Part shown: positions 1 to 8,736 of the stretch, piece after piece
Layout: the number at the start of each line of letters is the position of its first letter
How positions within the stretch are numbered: position 1 is the first letter of the stretch
Source of the DNA: a virus
Strand: one strand, 5' to 3'
DNA length: 44,376 bases
IMG/VR virus record: IMGVR_UViG_3300034736_000492
Span: 1-44,376 of that record
Program-made: the position numbers and the translations under genes
The notes under the pieces: generated by a model
Seen by the model: the letters and a program-made list of their open reading frames with translations, nothing else
The model's database searches: none
What the model was told of the DNA's origin: nothing

Positions 1-2
1 TA

Positions 3-3000
3 GGAAATCAAAGTGATACGGTAAAATCTTATGATTTGAGTGTATCTTATCGTATAAAAGTTCCAACTGATGACCCAAGAGGGTTTGCACAAGGTGATGC
101 TGGTCGTGGTGCCTGGATCGACGGGAACGAACTTAATTCAGCAAGTACGCTGGCAACAATGTTATTTCATAGTTGTACATTTATATCTCCAGGTGCAGAC
201 GTTATTAATATGACTAATGGCGTTAGAGTAGAATGGCTAAACAGTTTTACATACTTTGCTAACAGAGGACTGCATGCATTTAATGGTTCAGAGGGCAGAG
301 TGTCACAAGACGGTAGTACTGTTAAATACGGCGCTGAATTAAGATCGATTGGATCAGCAAACGTATACGGAACATATGGCGCAGTTGCAAACGGCGCTGA
401 TACATTAATGTACTTAATCCAGCACAATTTTGCATATATCGGAGCAGGGTCTAAAACTGACAATAACCAAGCAGATGTTATTCAAGCAAACGAAACTGTT
501 GAATTAAACAATGGTAAAGTACATTATGTTTCTACTGATCAGCTAGGTAATTTTAGAGTCGGCGAAAACTTCTTTATAAACTTAGAAGACGGGACTACTA
601 GTATTAACATTGACACTCTTGATGTTGACGCACTAAGTGGCCTAGCAATTAATTCTTCATCTCAGACAACAATAATTAAAGGAGACATTGTAACTACTGG
701 TAATATTGATATTCAAGACAATAACATAATATCGTTGTCTGGGGATTTAAATATCGCCGGCGGGACTAATATTGTTAATTTCAGTGACAATACTCTTATT
801 ACAAATAATTTAATTATTAGAGATAATTTTAGTTTTGGGGGAACACTAAATGTGTCAGGCGATCAGGAAGCTGACAGTCTTGACTTTAATGTTAACTTCG
901 AGCAAAACTTTAATCCTCATCAAACTCTTGTACACGATTTAGGCACTGTAACTAAAAAATGGTCTAATGTTTATTTAGGTAAGATGCAAGCAGGCAACAT
1001 TACTAGTAATGATAATTACATCACTAGTGATGAAAGTAATGCAAACTTAGAATTACGTGCAAACGGAACAGGTATTTTATCTGTTCCATCTAATAATGTA
1101 CGAATAGATAACAATCTTACTATTGTTAAAGAGACAACCCTTAAAGATAGTATTGTAACATACGAATACGGATCTAATTTAATAGACAATGGTTCATTCC
1201 CAACAGACGTATCATCTTGGACGCCATCGGGTGGCGGAACTATTTCTAGTGCAGGCGGCAACTTACGCATTGATGCTATAGGTTCAGCACAAAATGCATC
1301 ACAAGTAGTAACAGCAGTTGAATCAGGAAAAACATACGATTTTACAACCACCTTTAAGAGTGCTGTAAACTCTAATGCATTTTATTTAAGAATATTTGAA
1401 TCAGGAGTAGGTACATTATTTGAGTGGAATGAATCATCTGGTCTAATAAATGATCAAGTACTGACAGCATCAATAACACCTAATAGCACTACAATTAGTA
1501 TTATTTTTCGTGTAGTAGACAACACTGTAGAATGGGATGACGTAACTTTAATTGAGGACATAGGTCTTGTTGAAACTATAACTCCGGTGCAGGTTAATGT
1601 AACAGGAAATACAACTCAGACTAGTAATACAACTCAAGTTGGAAATATAACTCAGACCGGTAATACTGTAATTACAGGTAATTTAAATATAAGTGACGAA
1701 TATACTGCGGCTAGCTTTAAATTTAACGATAACGTGTTAAATGTATATAGAGAAGACTTGCGACTAAATCCTGATGACCCGTATGGGGCGTTATCACTTC
1801 CGCAAATAGTTAGCGCAATGCAAGGTGCTGGGGCAACAGCAGACGATTATGCAGGTCAAACTGAAAAAAACTTAATTAATTTTCTTGCTAACGGAACTAG
1901 TGCGCCTTATGCAAATTCCTATATTGATGTAAACAGTAGCGGAACTACTACCTCAAGCGATTCACTTGCCTGGTTACAATATGTTGCTAACGGAACTACT
2001 AGCAACACTGCAATAAACGAGTTTATAGCTCCTATTGTTGAGCAATTATTAGAAGACGAATTTGCAAATCCAGGAAAATATAATAGTACTATCTTTTTAG
2101 GAGATTACTTTAGGGCAAACTTTTTACTCAAAGCAAATGGCACTGGCAAAGTTTCTTTCCCAGCAAATGATGTTAGGATAACTAATAATTTATTTGCATC
2201 ATCAATAATAGCAAACGATATTAATGTCACACAAGACTTAGATATTAATGACATTGTTATCACTGATAGCATTATACAAATTGATGATAATTTTATTACT
2301 ACAAGTATATCAAATGCAGATTTAGAATTACGGGCTACTCAAGATGTGTCTGTGCCAGTAAATAATGTTATTGTAGAGAATATATTAACAGTTAACAGAA
2401 ACACAGATATTAATGACCTAACTGTTCTTGGCAACATAACACAAACAGGAAATAGAAATCAAACTGGCAACTTAAATATCATCGGTAATGTAACCGTTAC
2501 TTCTACAAATATCGATAGTGAAATACAATTTGATGATATATTATTTAATGATAATACTATTACAAGCAATGATAGTAATGCTGATTTAGAGTTACGTGCA
2601 AACGGAACAGGTGTTTTATCTGTTCCATCTAATGATGTTTATGTTATTAACAATGTATTAATTGGCACAATTAATTCTAATTCTATTAACACAACACTTG
2701 CAATTGCAGCAGAGGAATTAGAATTAAGTTCTGATATTAAACTTTACGATAATGTAATTACAACAACAGCTTCAAATAGTAATTTAGAATTACGATCATT
2801 TAATGCAGACATTCTTTTAGAAAATCTAAGATTTAATAACGATACAATACAAACTACTACATTAGATATTAATTTAATACCTGCACAAAATCTAATAATT
2901 GCAGCAACCGGGGCGATAAAAATCCCAGTAGGAACAACTGCACAACGACAAATAGCAGATAATCGTATACGATTTAATAATACTAACAACGTATTTGAAG

Positions 3001-3557
3001 CATCTAGTAATTCAAATACACTATCCTTTGGGGGTGTGTACTCAAGTGATAGAAGAACTAGTATGTTAGCGCATCCTGCAAATAATACTATTAATTTTGC
3101 TGTAAATCAAACAGGTGTAGGTAGTGTTAATGCTGCTGGACTTAATATTAACGGATTAACTGTTGATGACATATCAGTACAACTTAATGCAATTACAACA
3201 ACCTTGTCTAATAGTGATTTAGATCTACGTGCTAATGGTACTGGAAAGTTAAATATGTACAGTACTAATTTCACTGGAAATGAAATACAAAATACACATG
3301 CAGGCACATTAGATATTGTACATACTGGATACGGCAAGGCTAAATTTTCAACCGCAGGAGCAGTAGCACTACCAAGTGGCACAACTGCTGAAAGAGTATC
3401 TAGTCCTGAACTAGGAACAACACGATGGAATACTGAAAACACAATACTTGAGACTTGGGACGGTAACACTTACATTTCAGCAGCTGGTAACGCAGCAACT
3501 ATTTCTACTGAAGAGATGGAAGACCTTATGCTAGAATACACTTTAATCTTTGGGTAA
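3..3557 (+). CDS. Fibre-like virion structural protein, 5'-truncated by window edge
   Basis: The frame is open from base 3 with no start codon in context, so the N-terminus lies outside the window; 1184 codons are visible. A TTG at 36 is in frame but not preceded by a convincing ribosome site. The first ~190 residues match the end of the beta-helix of the next gene (shared phrases such as MTNG.RVEWLNSFTYFANR), ending in a YVSTDQLGNFRVG-type module near residues 173-187. A jelly-roll-like domain (about 387-520, opening NLIDNGSF and closing WDDVTL) resembles carbohydrate-binding modules of the CBM4/9/22 type. Six copies of an SN.nLELRANGTG-like repeat follow, then a GTTAQR/GTTAER C-terminal fibre motif and a W.G..Y/W ending. 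This is a paralogue of 3703-7977. Role in host attachment is inferred; virion location is likely from family resemblance to marine T4-like structural proteins. Confidence 0.8.
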   Translation, partial: GNQSDTVKSYDLSVSYRIKVPTDDPRGFAQGDAGRGAWIDGNELNSASTLATMLFHSCTFISPGADVINMTNGVRVEWLNSFTYFANRGLHAFNGSEGRVSQDGSTVKYGAELRSIGSANVYGTYGAVANGADTLMYLIQHNFAYIGAGSKTDNNQADVIQANETVELNNGKVHYVSTDQLGNFRVGENFFINLEDGTTSINIDTLDVDALSGLAINSSSQTTIIKGDIVTTGNIDIQDNNIISLSGDLNIAGGTNIVNFSDNTLITNNLIIRDNFSFGGTLNVSGDQEADSLDFNVNFEQNFNPHQTLVHDLGTVTKKWSNVYLGKMQAGNITSNDNYITSDESNANLELRANGTGILSVPSNNVRIDNNLTIVKETTLKDSIVTYEYGSNLIDNGSFPTDVSSWTPSGGGTISSAGGNLRIDAIGSAQNASQVVTAVESGKTYDFTTTFKSAVNSNAFYLRIFESGVGTLFEWNESSGLINDQVLTASITPNSTTISIIFRVVDNTVEWDDVTLIEDIGLVETITPVQVNVTGNTTQTSNTTQVGNITQTGNTVITGNLNISDEYTAASFKFNDNVLNVYREDLRLNPDDPYGALSLPQIVSAMQGAGATADDYAGQTEKNLINFLANGTSAPYANSYIDVNSSGTTTSSDSLAWLQYVANGTTSNTAINEFIAPIVEQLLEDEFANPGKYNSTIFLGDYFRANFLLKANGTGKVSFPANDVRITNNLFASSIIANDINVTQDLDINDIVITDSIIQIDDNFITTSISNADLELRATQDVSVPVNNVIVENILTVNRNTDINDLTVLGNITQTGNRNQTGNLNIIGNVTVTSTNIDSEIQFDDILFNDNTITSNDSNADLELRANGTGVLSVPSNDVYVINNVLIGTINSNSINTTLAIAAEELELSSDIKLYDNVITTTASNSNLELRSFNADILLENLRFNNDTIQTTTLDINLIPAQNLIIAATGAIKIPVGTTAQRQIADNRIRFNNTNNVFEASSNSNTLSFGGVYSSDRRTSMLAHPANNTINFAVNQTGVGSVNAAGLNINGLTVDDISVQLNAITTTLSNSDLDLRANGTGKLNMYSTNFTGNEIQNTHAGTLDIVHTGYGKAKFSTAGAVALPSGTTAERVSSPELGTTRWNTENTILETWDGNTYISAAGNAATISTEEMEDLMLEYTLIFG

Positions 3558-3702
3558 CGCCGCAGTATTACTTCATTACGATAAATACTATTATGTAAAA
3601 CGCGGCAATTGTTTTACATAAACAAACTGTGGTTAACCAGCAAAGAGTCGTTAGACTGAAAATTTGGCTAGAGGGACAGGATCCCCGTGTTGAGGAGCAA
3701 AG
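3558..3702 (+). promoter_or_regulatory. Late-promoter-like leader with inverted repeat
   Basis: This is the longest gap in the structural block (145 bases). It holds GATAAATACTATT at 3580-3592, close to the T4 late promoter core TATAAATA. Directly after it is an 11-bp perfect inverted repeat, 3591-3601 pairing with 3611-3621 around a 9-base loop. No T-tract follows the repeat, so it does not look like an intrinsic terminator. A GGAG ribosome site sits just before the ATG at 3703. The promoter reading follows from T4-type late promoter knowledge; nothing shows which polymerase cofactor is used. Confidence 0.5.
3591..3621. repeat. 11-bp perfect inverted repeat
   Basis: The arms TTATGTAAAAC (3591-3601) and GTTTTACATAA (3611-3621) are exact reverse complements around GCGGCAATT. 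The hairpin would lie at the 5' end of a transcript started at the adjacent ATAAATA box, so it may stabilise the message or bind a regulator (inference). Confidence 0.7.
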
Positions 3703-6700
3703 ATGGCTGTAGGTCGCATTTCGGGTCCGCTCTTAAAGGAGAATCTAATTCGTAATGGAATAGATTTAGCTTTTGAGACAGACTTATTATATCTAGATGT
3801 AAACAATCAGAGCATTGGTATCAAAACCACAAGCCCTACACACGAATTACAAGTTAACGGCACAACAAAAACAACAAATTTGATAGTAGATACTACAGCA
3901 AATCTTGCTGATGTTACTATTGAAGGTAATACAATTAGTACTACTAATCAATTCTTAAACTTAGCAACCTTAGATACTGTAGTTTCTCTTAATAGGATTA
4001 GGATCGATAGCATTGAGATAGAAGGTAATGCAATTACTACTAACTCATCAAATGCAAATTTAGAACTACGACCAAATGGCACAGGCTCAGTTGACATACA
4101 TAGTAACTTAAATGTTACTGGAAATATACACGCTACAGGTAACATTAGTGCCGACGGCAATATTATAATCGGCGATGCTAATACTGATAATGTAATATTT
4201 AATGCAGAAATTGCATCTGATATAATTCCAAATACTTCTAACACTTATTCCCTTGGTAGCGATCCAGACTCTGGGGGCAAAGAATGGAATGACGTTTATG
4301 TTAATAATCTTGTTGCTTCGAGTGTTAATTCACAAGATTTAAGCCTAAACGGAATTGACCTAACATTGCGCCACGGAAATATGATATATGTTTCTGAAAA
4401 TGGTAATGATTCTAATTCAGGCGATCACATATTAGATCCTTATGCAACTATCAAATTTGCATTAAGTCAGGCAACATCAGGCGATGTTGTTCATTTATCA
4501 TCACATGTCTACATAGAACAATTTCCGTTAACTATCCCTGAAGGAGTAACTCTGCAAGGTGAAAGCATTCGTTCAGTTTCAATTCAACCTACTACAGAAA
4601 CACGGTATAATGATGCATTTTTGTTAAATGGCCAAACTACTATTAGTAATTTAACAATTACTGGATTTCAAAGTGGTGGTAATTTTTATAACTCAACAGT
4701 TGCAAACATAAACTCAGTATCATTAAATGTTGGTCCAACAGATGTTGCACACACTTATGTCAACGGTGGCACAATTACAGAACGCGGAACTACATATACA
4801 GTTACTGGCGCTACTTACAACAATGTAACTGGCATCCTGGTAATTGCACATACTGGTCCAAATCAGCCTACAGGGAATAGCAACTTTATTAAAGGTCTTG
4901 TGTTTAGTTGTAATGGAGATACTAGAACATTTCCAGACAATGGTTATGCTTTCCGGTACGCAACAGATTACGAAGCAACTAGCCGTTCACCATACATTAA
5001 AGATATTACAGTAATTACTTCAGGCACTACAACTACTGTTGAAGATCCTAGAGGATTTAATTCAGAAGATGCAGGTAAAGGTGCTTACATTGACGGTGCG
5101 TATGGTTCTGCGAGTAGTGTAAACACAGCAATGTTATTCCACTCAGCAACATTTATTACGCCTGGCGTTGATGCAATTACAATGACTAATGGTGCAAGAG
5201 TTGAATGGTTAAACAGTTTTACATACTTTGCTAATCGTTCAATGTTTGCATATGATAGCAACGCTGGACGCAGATATGCGGGCAAAACAAAGCTCACACT
5301 AGCCGGTGTAACAGGTACCTTTGTACAAGGCAATACACTTACTATCACTAGCACAGACGCTTCTACGGTGCTTACAGGCACCATTAGTAGCGTAGATGGC
5401 GCTGACATCTACGTAGCTGGATATTTAGATTTAAACGGATTTGATTTAACACCGCAAAGCATTACAGATGGCAGCGCAACAGCAACAAGCATCACAAGTT
5501 TTGACTTACGGGAGTTTGGTGCAGAAGTACGCTTAATTGGTAGTGCTAGTGTTTATGGCAACTTTGGATTAGTTGGTGATGGCCCAGGCGTCATTATGTA
5601 CGCCGTTGGTCATAACTTAGCGTACATCGGCAACGGTAAAGAAGTAACTAACGAAACTGAATCAGTTATACAAGCAAATGAAGTAGTTGAAATACAAGGT
5701 GCTAAAATACGTTATAACTCAGTAGATCACAACGGTGACTTTAGAGTTGGCGATTTATTTTATGTTAATCAAAATACAGGATCGGTGACATTTGCAGTAC
5801 AAGACTTTGTTATCAATACAGCAAACGGTGTTAGTTTTGAAACAGGCAGCGATACTACATTTGTTGATGGCACCAAAATTGAAACTGGTGACTGGCGCTT
5901 TAGTGGAAACACTGTAGAAACATTAACACAAGACGCAAACTTTGAAGCAGCTAGTGGTGAAATTAATCTAAACTCGAATGTAAATGTTAACGGTAGTCTA
6001 GATGTTACTGGTAATGTAACAATCGGCGGCAACATTACAATTGGTGACGAAGCTTCAGACACAATCCAAATCATTGCAGGCATTGACAGTAACATTACTC
6101 CAAAAGTTGATAGTACATATAGCTTAGGCGAAGCAACTAAAATATGGAGTAATTTGTATGCAAATCAAATTAACCTCGATAATATTATTATCCGAGATAA
6201 TTTTATCGAAACAACAGATTCAAACAGTAATTTAGAACTACGTGCTAATGGCACAGGTGAAGTATATGTCCCTAGTAATAATGTAGTACTAGACGAAAAT
6301 TTACGAGTTTACGGAACTACTACTTTTAATAATGTAGATTTACAAGGCAACATTACGCAAACTGGTAATGTTACGCAAACTGGTAATATTAACTTAACTG
6401 GCAATTTAGGTATTACAGGAAACCTTACAGTTACAGCAGCATCGCAGTTTGAAAATATTAAAATTGAAAATAATATTATCACCACTACTGAAAGTAATAG
6501 TGACTTAGAGTTGCGTGCTACAGTATATGGCGATATTGTTGTTCCGTCTAATGACGTTAATATAACTAATGATTTGTATGTTACAGGAACAATAAGTGTA
6601 GGTGACATTAACAGTGCAGGAACTATTACTGCTAATAGATTTAGTACTGGTGACATTTTAATCGATGACAATATTATTACTACTACTGCAAGTAACAGTA

Positions 6701-7977
6701 ATTTAGAACTACGTGCTAATGGCACTGGTGAAGTATATGTCCCTAGTAACAATGTTATTATTGAGCAAGATTTAACAGTTAACAGTAATACTTACTTAAA
6801 AGACACTTCTATTATCGGTACAGTAACACATACAGGAAATGTTAATCAAATTGGTAATATTAACTTAACTGGTAATTTAGATGTAACCGGTGAGGTTATT
6901 ATTAGTGCAAGCGTTATACAGTTTGAAGAAATACAACTTTCGGGTAATAGTATTACTACAACTGATTCTAATTCAAATTTAGAGTTAAGGGCTAACGGAA
7001 CCGGAAATATACTTGTTCCTACTAATGATTTAGTAATTACTAATAACTTAACTGTAGACGGTACTATTACTGTCGGAAATCTTACTAGTACAAGTTTAAT
7101 TACTGCAAATAGCTTTAGTACTGGCGATATCTTAATTGACGATAACTTTATTGCTACTACTATATCTAACAGCAATTTAGAATTAAGAGCTGCCGGAACA
7201 GGATCAATAATTATTGATACATTTAGTATTAATAATTCTACTATTACAACTAGCGGTGACATTACAATTGAGCCAGGCAGTGATGTAGTAATTATCGACG
7301 CAACTGGTGCGTTAGAATTACCTGCAGGCACAACAGCACAACGACCAACAGCAGTATCAGGTCAAATACGTTTTAACACAGACTTAAATAGGTATGAAGG
7401 TTATAACGGAACTAACTGGATTAATCTTAAAGGCGTAGAGGATGTAGACGGAACTACTAGAGTTACTGCTGAACTCACTGAAGGAGCAAATGATAACACT
7501 ATTAGATTTATAGTTGATAATAATACAATTGCAACTATTGATTCTACTAGTTTAAGTGTTCCGCAATTAAATGTAGATAATATACGGTTAGACGGAAACG
7601 TTATTACAACAACTGCGCTTAACACAAATTTATCACTAAGTGCTAACGGAACTGGCGCAGTAACGTTTGACAACTTTGCATTTAAAAATAACAGTATAAC
7701 AAATACTGTAAATAACAGTATAACAAATTTTAATAATACTGCAAATGGGTATGTTAAGTTTGCAGGCACATATGGAGTTGTGCTTCCTGTAGGCGAGAGC
7801 GGAGAACGTCCACCGCTTGAATTTACAGAAACAGGCCAAGTAAGATTTAACACTACAGATAGTCGTGTTGAAATATGGGACGGATTAAACTGGGTATCAG
7901 TAGCTGGCGCAGCATCGGGTATCACAAGAAATGACGCAGAAGAAATTGCACTTTCGACTGTGCTAGTATTAGGATAA
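3703..7977 (+). CDS. Fibre-like virion protein with beta-helix and LELRANGTG repeats
   Basis: 1424 residues, ATG preceded by GAGGAGC. The N-terminus (GRISGPLLKENL...NGIDLAFETDLLYLDV) looks like an attachment domain. Residues ~225-310 read as the first rungs of a right-handed parallel beta-helix of the pectate-lyase type (YVSENGNDSNSG, then PEGVTLQGESIRSV), continuing to ~650 and closing with the NGDFRVGDLFYV module. Seven SN.nLELRANGTG-like repeats follow, most of them ending in VPSN.V...LTV. Two GTTAQRP..G.IRFNT-type motifs and a W.GLNWVSVAG end complete it. The closest relative in the window is the upstream partial gene. Likely a tail fibre or baseplate-attached adhesin (inference from architecture). 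No catalytic site for sugar cleavage could be identified. Confidence 0.85.
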   Translation: MAVGRISGPLLKENLIRNGIDLAFETDLLYLDVNNQSIGIKTTSPTHELQVNGTTKTTNLIVDTTANLADVTIEGNTISTTNQFLNLATLDTVVSLNRIRIDSIEIEGNAITTNSSNANLELRPNGTGSVDIHSNLNVTGNIHATGNISADGNIIIGDANTDNVIFNAEIASDIIPNTSNTYSLGSDPDSGGKEWNDVYVNNLVASSVNSQDLSLNGIDLTLRHGNMIYVSENGNDSNSGDHILDPYATIKFALSQATSGDVVHLSSHVYIEQFPLTIPEGVTLQGESIRSVSIQPTTETRYNDAFLLNGQTTISNLTITGFQSGGNFYNSTVANINSVSLNVGPTDVAHTYVNGGTITERGTTYTVTGATYNNVTGILVIAHTGPNQPTGNSNFIKGLVFSCNGDTRTFPDNGYAFRYATDYEATSRSPYIKDITVITSGTTTTVEDPRGFNSEDAGKGAYIDGAYGSASSVNTAMLFHSATFITPGVDAITMTNGARVEWLNSFTYFANRSMFAYDSNAGRRYAGKTKLTLAGVTGTFVQGNTLTITSTDASTVLTGTISSVDGADIYVAGYLDLNGFDLTPQSITDGSATATSITSFDLREFGAEVRLIGSASVYGNFGLVGDGPGVIMYAVGHNLAYIGNGKEVTNETESVIQANEVVEIQGAKIRYNSVDHNGDFRVGDLFYVNQNTGSVTFAVQDFVINTANGVSFETGSDTTFVDGTKIETGDWRFSGNTVETLTQDANFEAASGEINLNSNVNVNGSLDVTGNVTIGGNITIGDEASDTIQIIAGIDSNITPKVDSTYSLGEATKIWSNLYANQINLDNIIIRDNFIETTDSNSNLELRANGTGEVYVPSNNVVLDENLRVYGTTTFNNVDLQGNITQTGNVTQTGNINLTGNLGITGNLTVTAASQFENIKIENNIITTTESNSDLELRATVYGDIVVPSNDVNITNDLYVTGTISVGDINSAGTITANRFSTGDILIDDNIITTTASNSNLELRANGTGEVYVPSNNVIIEQDLTVNSNTYLKDTSIIGTVTHTGNVNQIGNINLTGNLDVTGEVIISASVIQFEEIQLSGNSITTTDSNSNLELRANGTGNILVPTNDLVITNNLTVDGTITVGNLTSTSLITANSFSTGDILIDDNFIATTISNSNLELRAAGTGSIIIDTFSINNSTITTSGDITIEPGSDVVIIDATGALELPAGTTAQRPTAVSGQIRFNTDLNRYEGYNGTNWINLKGVEDVDGTTRVTAELTEGANDNTIRFIVDNNTIATIDSTSLSVPQLNVDNIRLDGNVITTTALNTNLSLSANGTGAVTFDNFAFKNNSITNTVNNSITNFNNTANGYVKFAGTYGVVLPVGESGERPPLEFTETGQVRFNTTDSRVEIWDGLNWVSVAGAASGITRNDAEEIALSTVLVLG
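6223..6749 (+). repeat. Near-identical internal DNA repeat pair
   Basis: Bases 6223-6278 and 6694-6749 are 56-nt copies with a single visible mismatch, each encoding an SNLELRANGTGEVYVPSN repeat unit. Other copies in this gene are diverged at DNA level, so this pair is a recent duplication or was homogenised by recombination. Confidence 0.75.
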
Positions 7978-7981
7978 AAAA

Positions 7982-8311
7982 ATGGCAACTACATTTAGAA
8001 ACAAAGTGGTAGCAGGAATAGGAACTGCAAGAACAGACGTACTGGCTACTAACGATAATAATCGTATTACAGTAGTAGGCTTTAGTTTAGCAAATTTAAC
8101 TGAAGGAGTAGTACTCATTAACGTAGAAATGCAAGATGCAGATAGTACTATTGGATACTACGCAAAGGAAATGGTATTACCGCCAAACACAAGTTTGCGT
8201 GTATTAAACGGCGGCGAAAAATTAATTTTAACACCAAACAATAACTTATTTGTAAGTTCAAATGTTGCAGCTAGCATTGATTGCATTTTAAGTACAGTAG
8301 AAATTGTTTAA
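7982..8311 (+). CDS. Small beta-rich putative structural protein
   Basis: 109 residues, starting 5 bases after the previous stop. The text MATTFRNKVV...NNRITVVGFSLANLTEG followed by alternating hydrophobic strands and a C-terminal SSNVAASIDCILSTVEIV predicts an all-beta domain. It resembles the 106-residue protein at 28080-28400 in length and layout: N-terminal strand, 'S.aNlt' segment, a central PPNT or IPNG turn before the last strands, and a final V..i.stvE strand. Both sit immediately next to giant fibre genes. No catalytic motif is visible. A small decoration or fibre-joining protein is plausible but not demonstrated. Confidence 0.65.
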   Translation: MATTFRNKVVAGIGTARTDVLATNDNNRITVVGFSLANLTEGVVLINVEMQDADSTIGYYAKEMVLPPNTSLRVLNGGEKLILTPNNNLFVSSNVAASIDCILSTVEIV

Positions 8312-8322
8312 GGAGATATAAC

Positions 8323-8703
8323 ATGGCTTCGACACATTACGTAGGACAAACACCTAGCATTAACGAACTTTTAGGCGAAGGGCAGCCTAGGTATTTTTAT
8401 GCACTAAAGAGAACAGAAGACGGAACTTTATTTTTTGCAAAAATTGATCAGCTAAAAGATGCTGATACACTTACAATTAACAATCCAGGTGCGTCAATAG
8501 ATGACTTTACTGAATTCGAATACGGAGTTAATTTCTTTGATGGAAGAATTGAATTAGATCATTCTCGACCATATGATAACTTAGAATGGGATCAGTATCG
8601 CTGGGACAACAAAAATATGTATTATTATGTAAATGAGCAAGGAGAGTTAGTTGTACGAATTAATCAGTCTTATACGTATGACGCTACTCAGATAGTCACA
8701 TAA
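8323..8703 (+). CDS. Conserved-looking hypothetical protein in structural block
   Basis: 126 residues. The start at 8323 is chosen because AAGGAG (8310-8315) lies at the correct spacing; the longer open frame from 8281 would run back through the preceding gene. The protein is acidic and rich in aromatic residues (YFYALKR, EFEYGVNFFDGRIE, YDNLEWDQYRWDNKNMYYY), with no cysteine, signal peptide or membrane segment. Function is not recognised. Its position between a small beta protein and the first giant adhesin suggests a virion or assembly role (inference). Confidence 0.7.
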   Translation: MASTHYVGQTPSINELLGEGQPRYFYALKRTEDGTLFFAKIDQLKDADTLTINNPGASIDDFTEFEYGVNFFDGRIELDHSRPYDNLEWDQYRWDNKNMYYYVNEQGELVVRINQSYTYDATQIVT

Positions 8704-8706
8704 ATA
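8700..8706 (+). promoter_or_regulatory. T4-late-like ATAAATA box
   Basis: ATAAATA overlaps the stop codon of the 126-residue gene and lies 31 bases before the ATG of the 2700-residue gene. Similar boxes occur in front of the genes at 3703 and 16879, which supports it as a late promoter element. Confidence 0.4.
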
Positions 8707-8736
8707 TACAAATAACCATAATCAAGGAACCGAACA

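Noticed and set aside
3622-3702. tRNA-Phe-like text (CTGAAAATTT, GATCCCCGTG) in the leader
   Set aside because: No acceptor stem, no paired anticodon stem and no T-loop GTTCGA-type sequence could be built.
6100-7200. CRISPR-like repeat array
   Set aside because: The repeats are in-frame protein-coding units with drifting third positions and irregular spacing, not short identical repeats with unique spacers.
7401-7988. Long minus-strand open frames opposite the structural genes (e.g. 195 codons)
   Set aside because: They mirror the low-complexity Thr/Asn-rich coding strand, lack ribosome sites and have no recognisable protein features.
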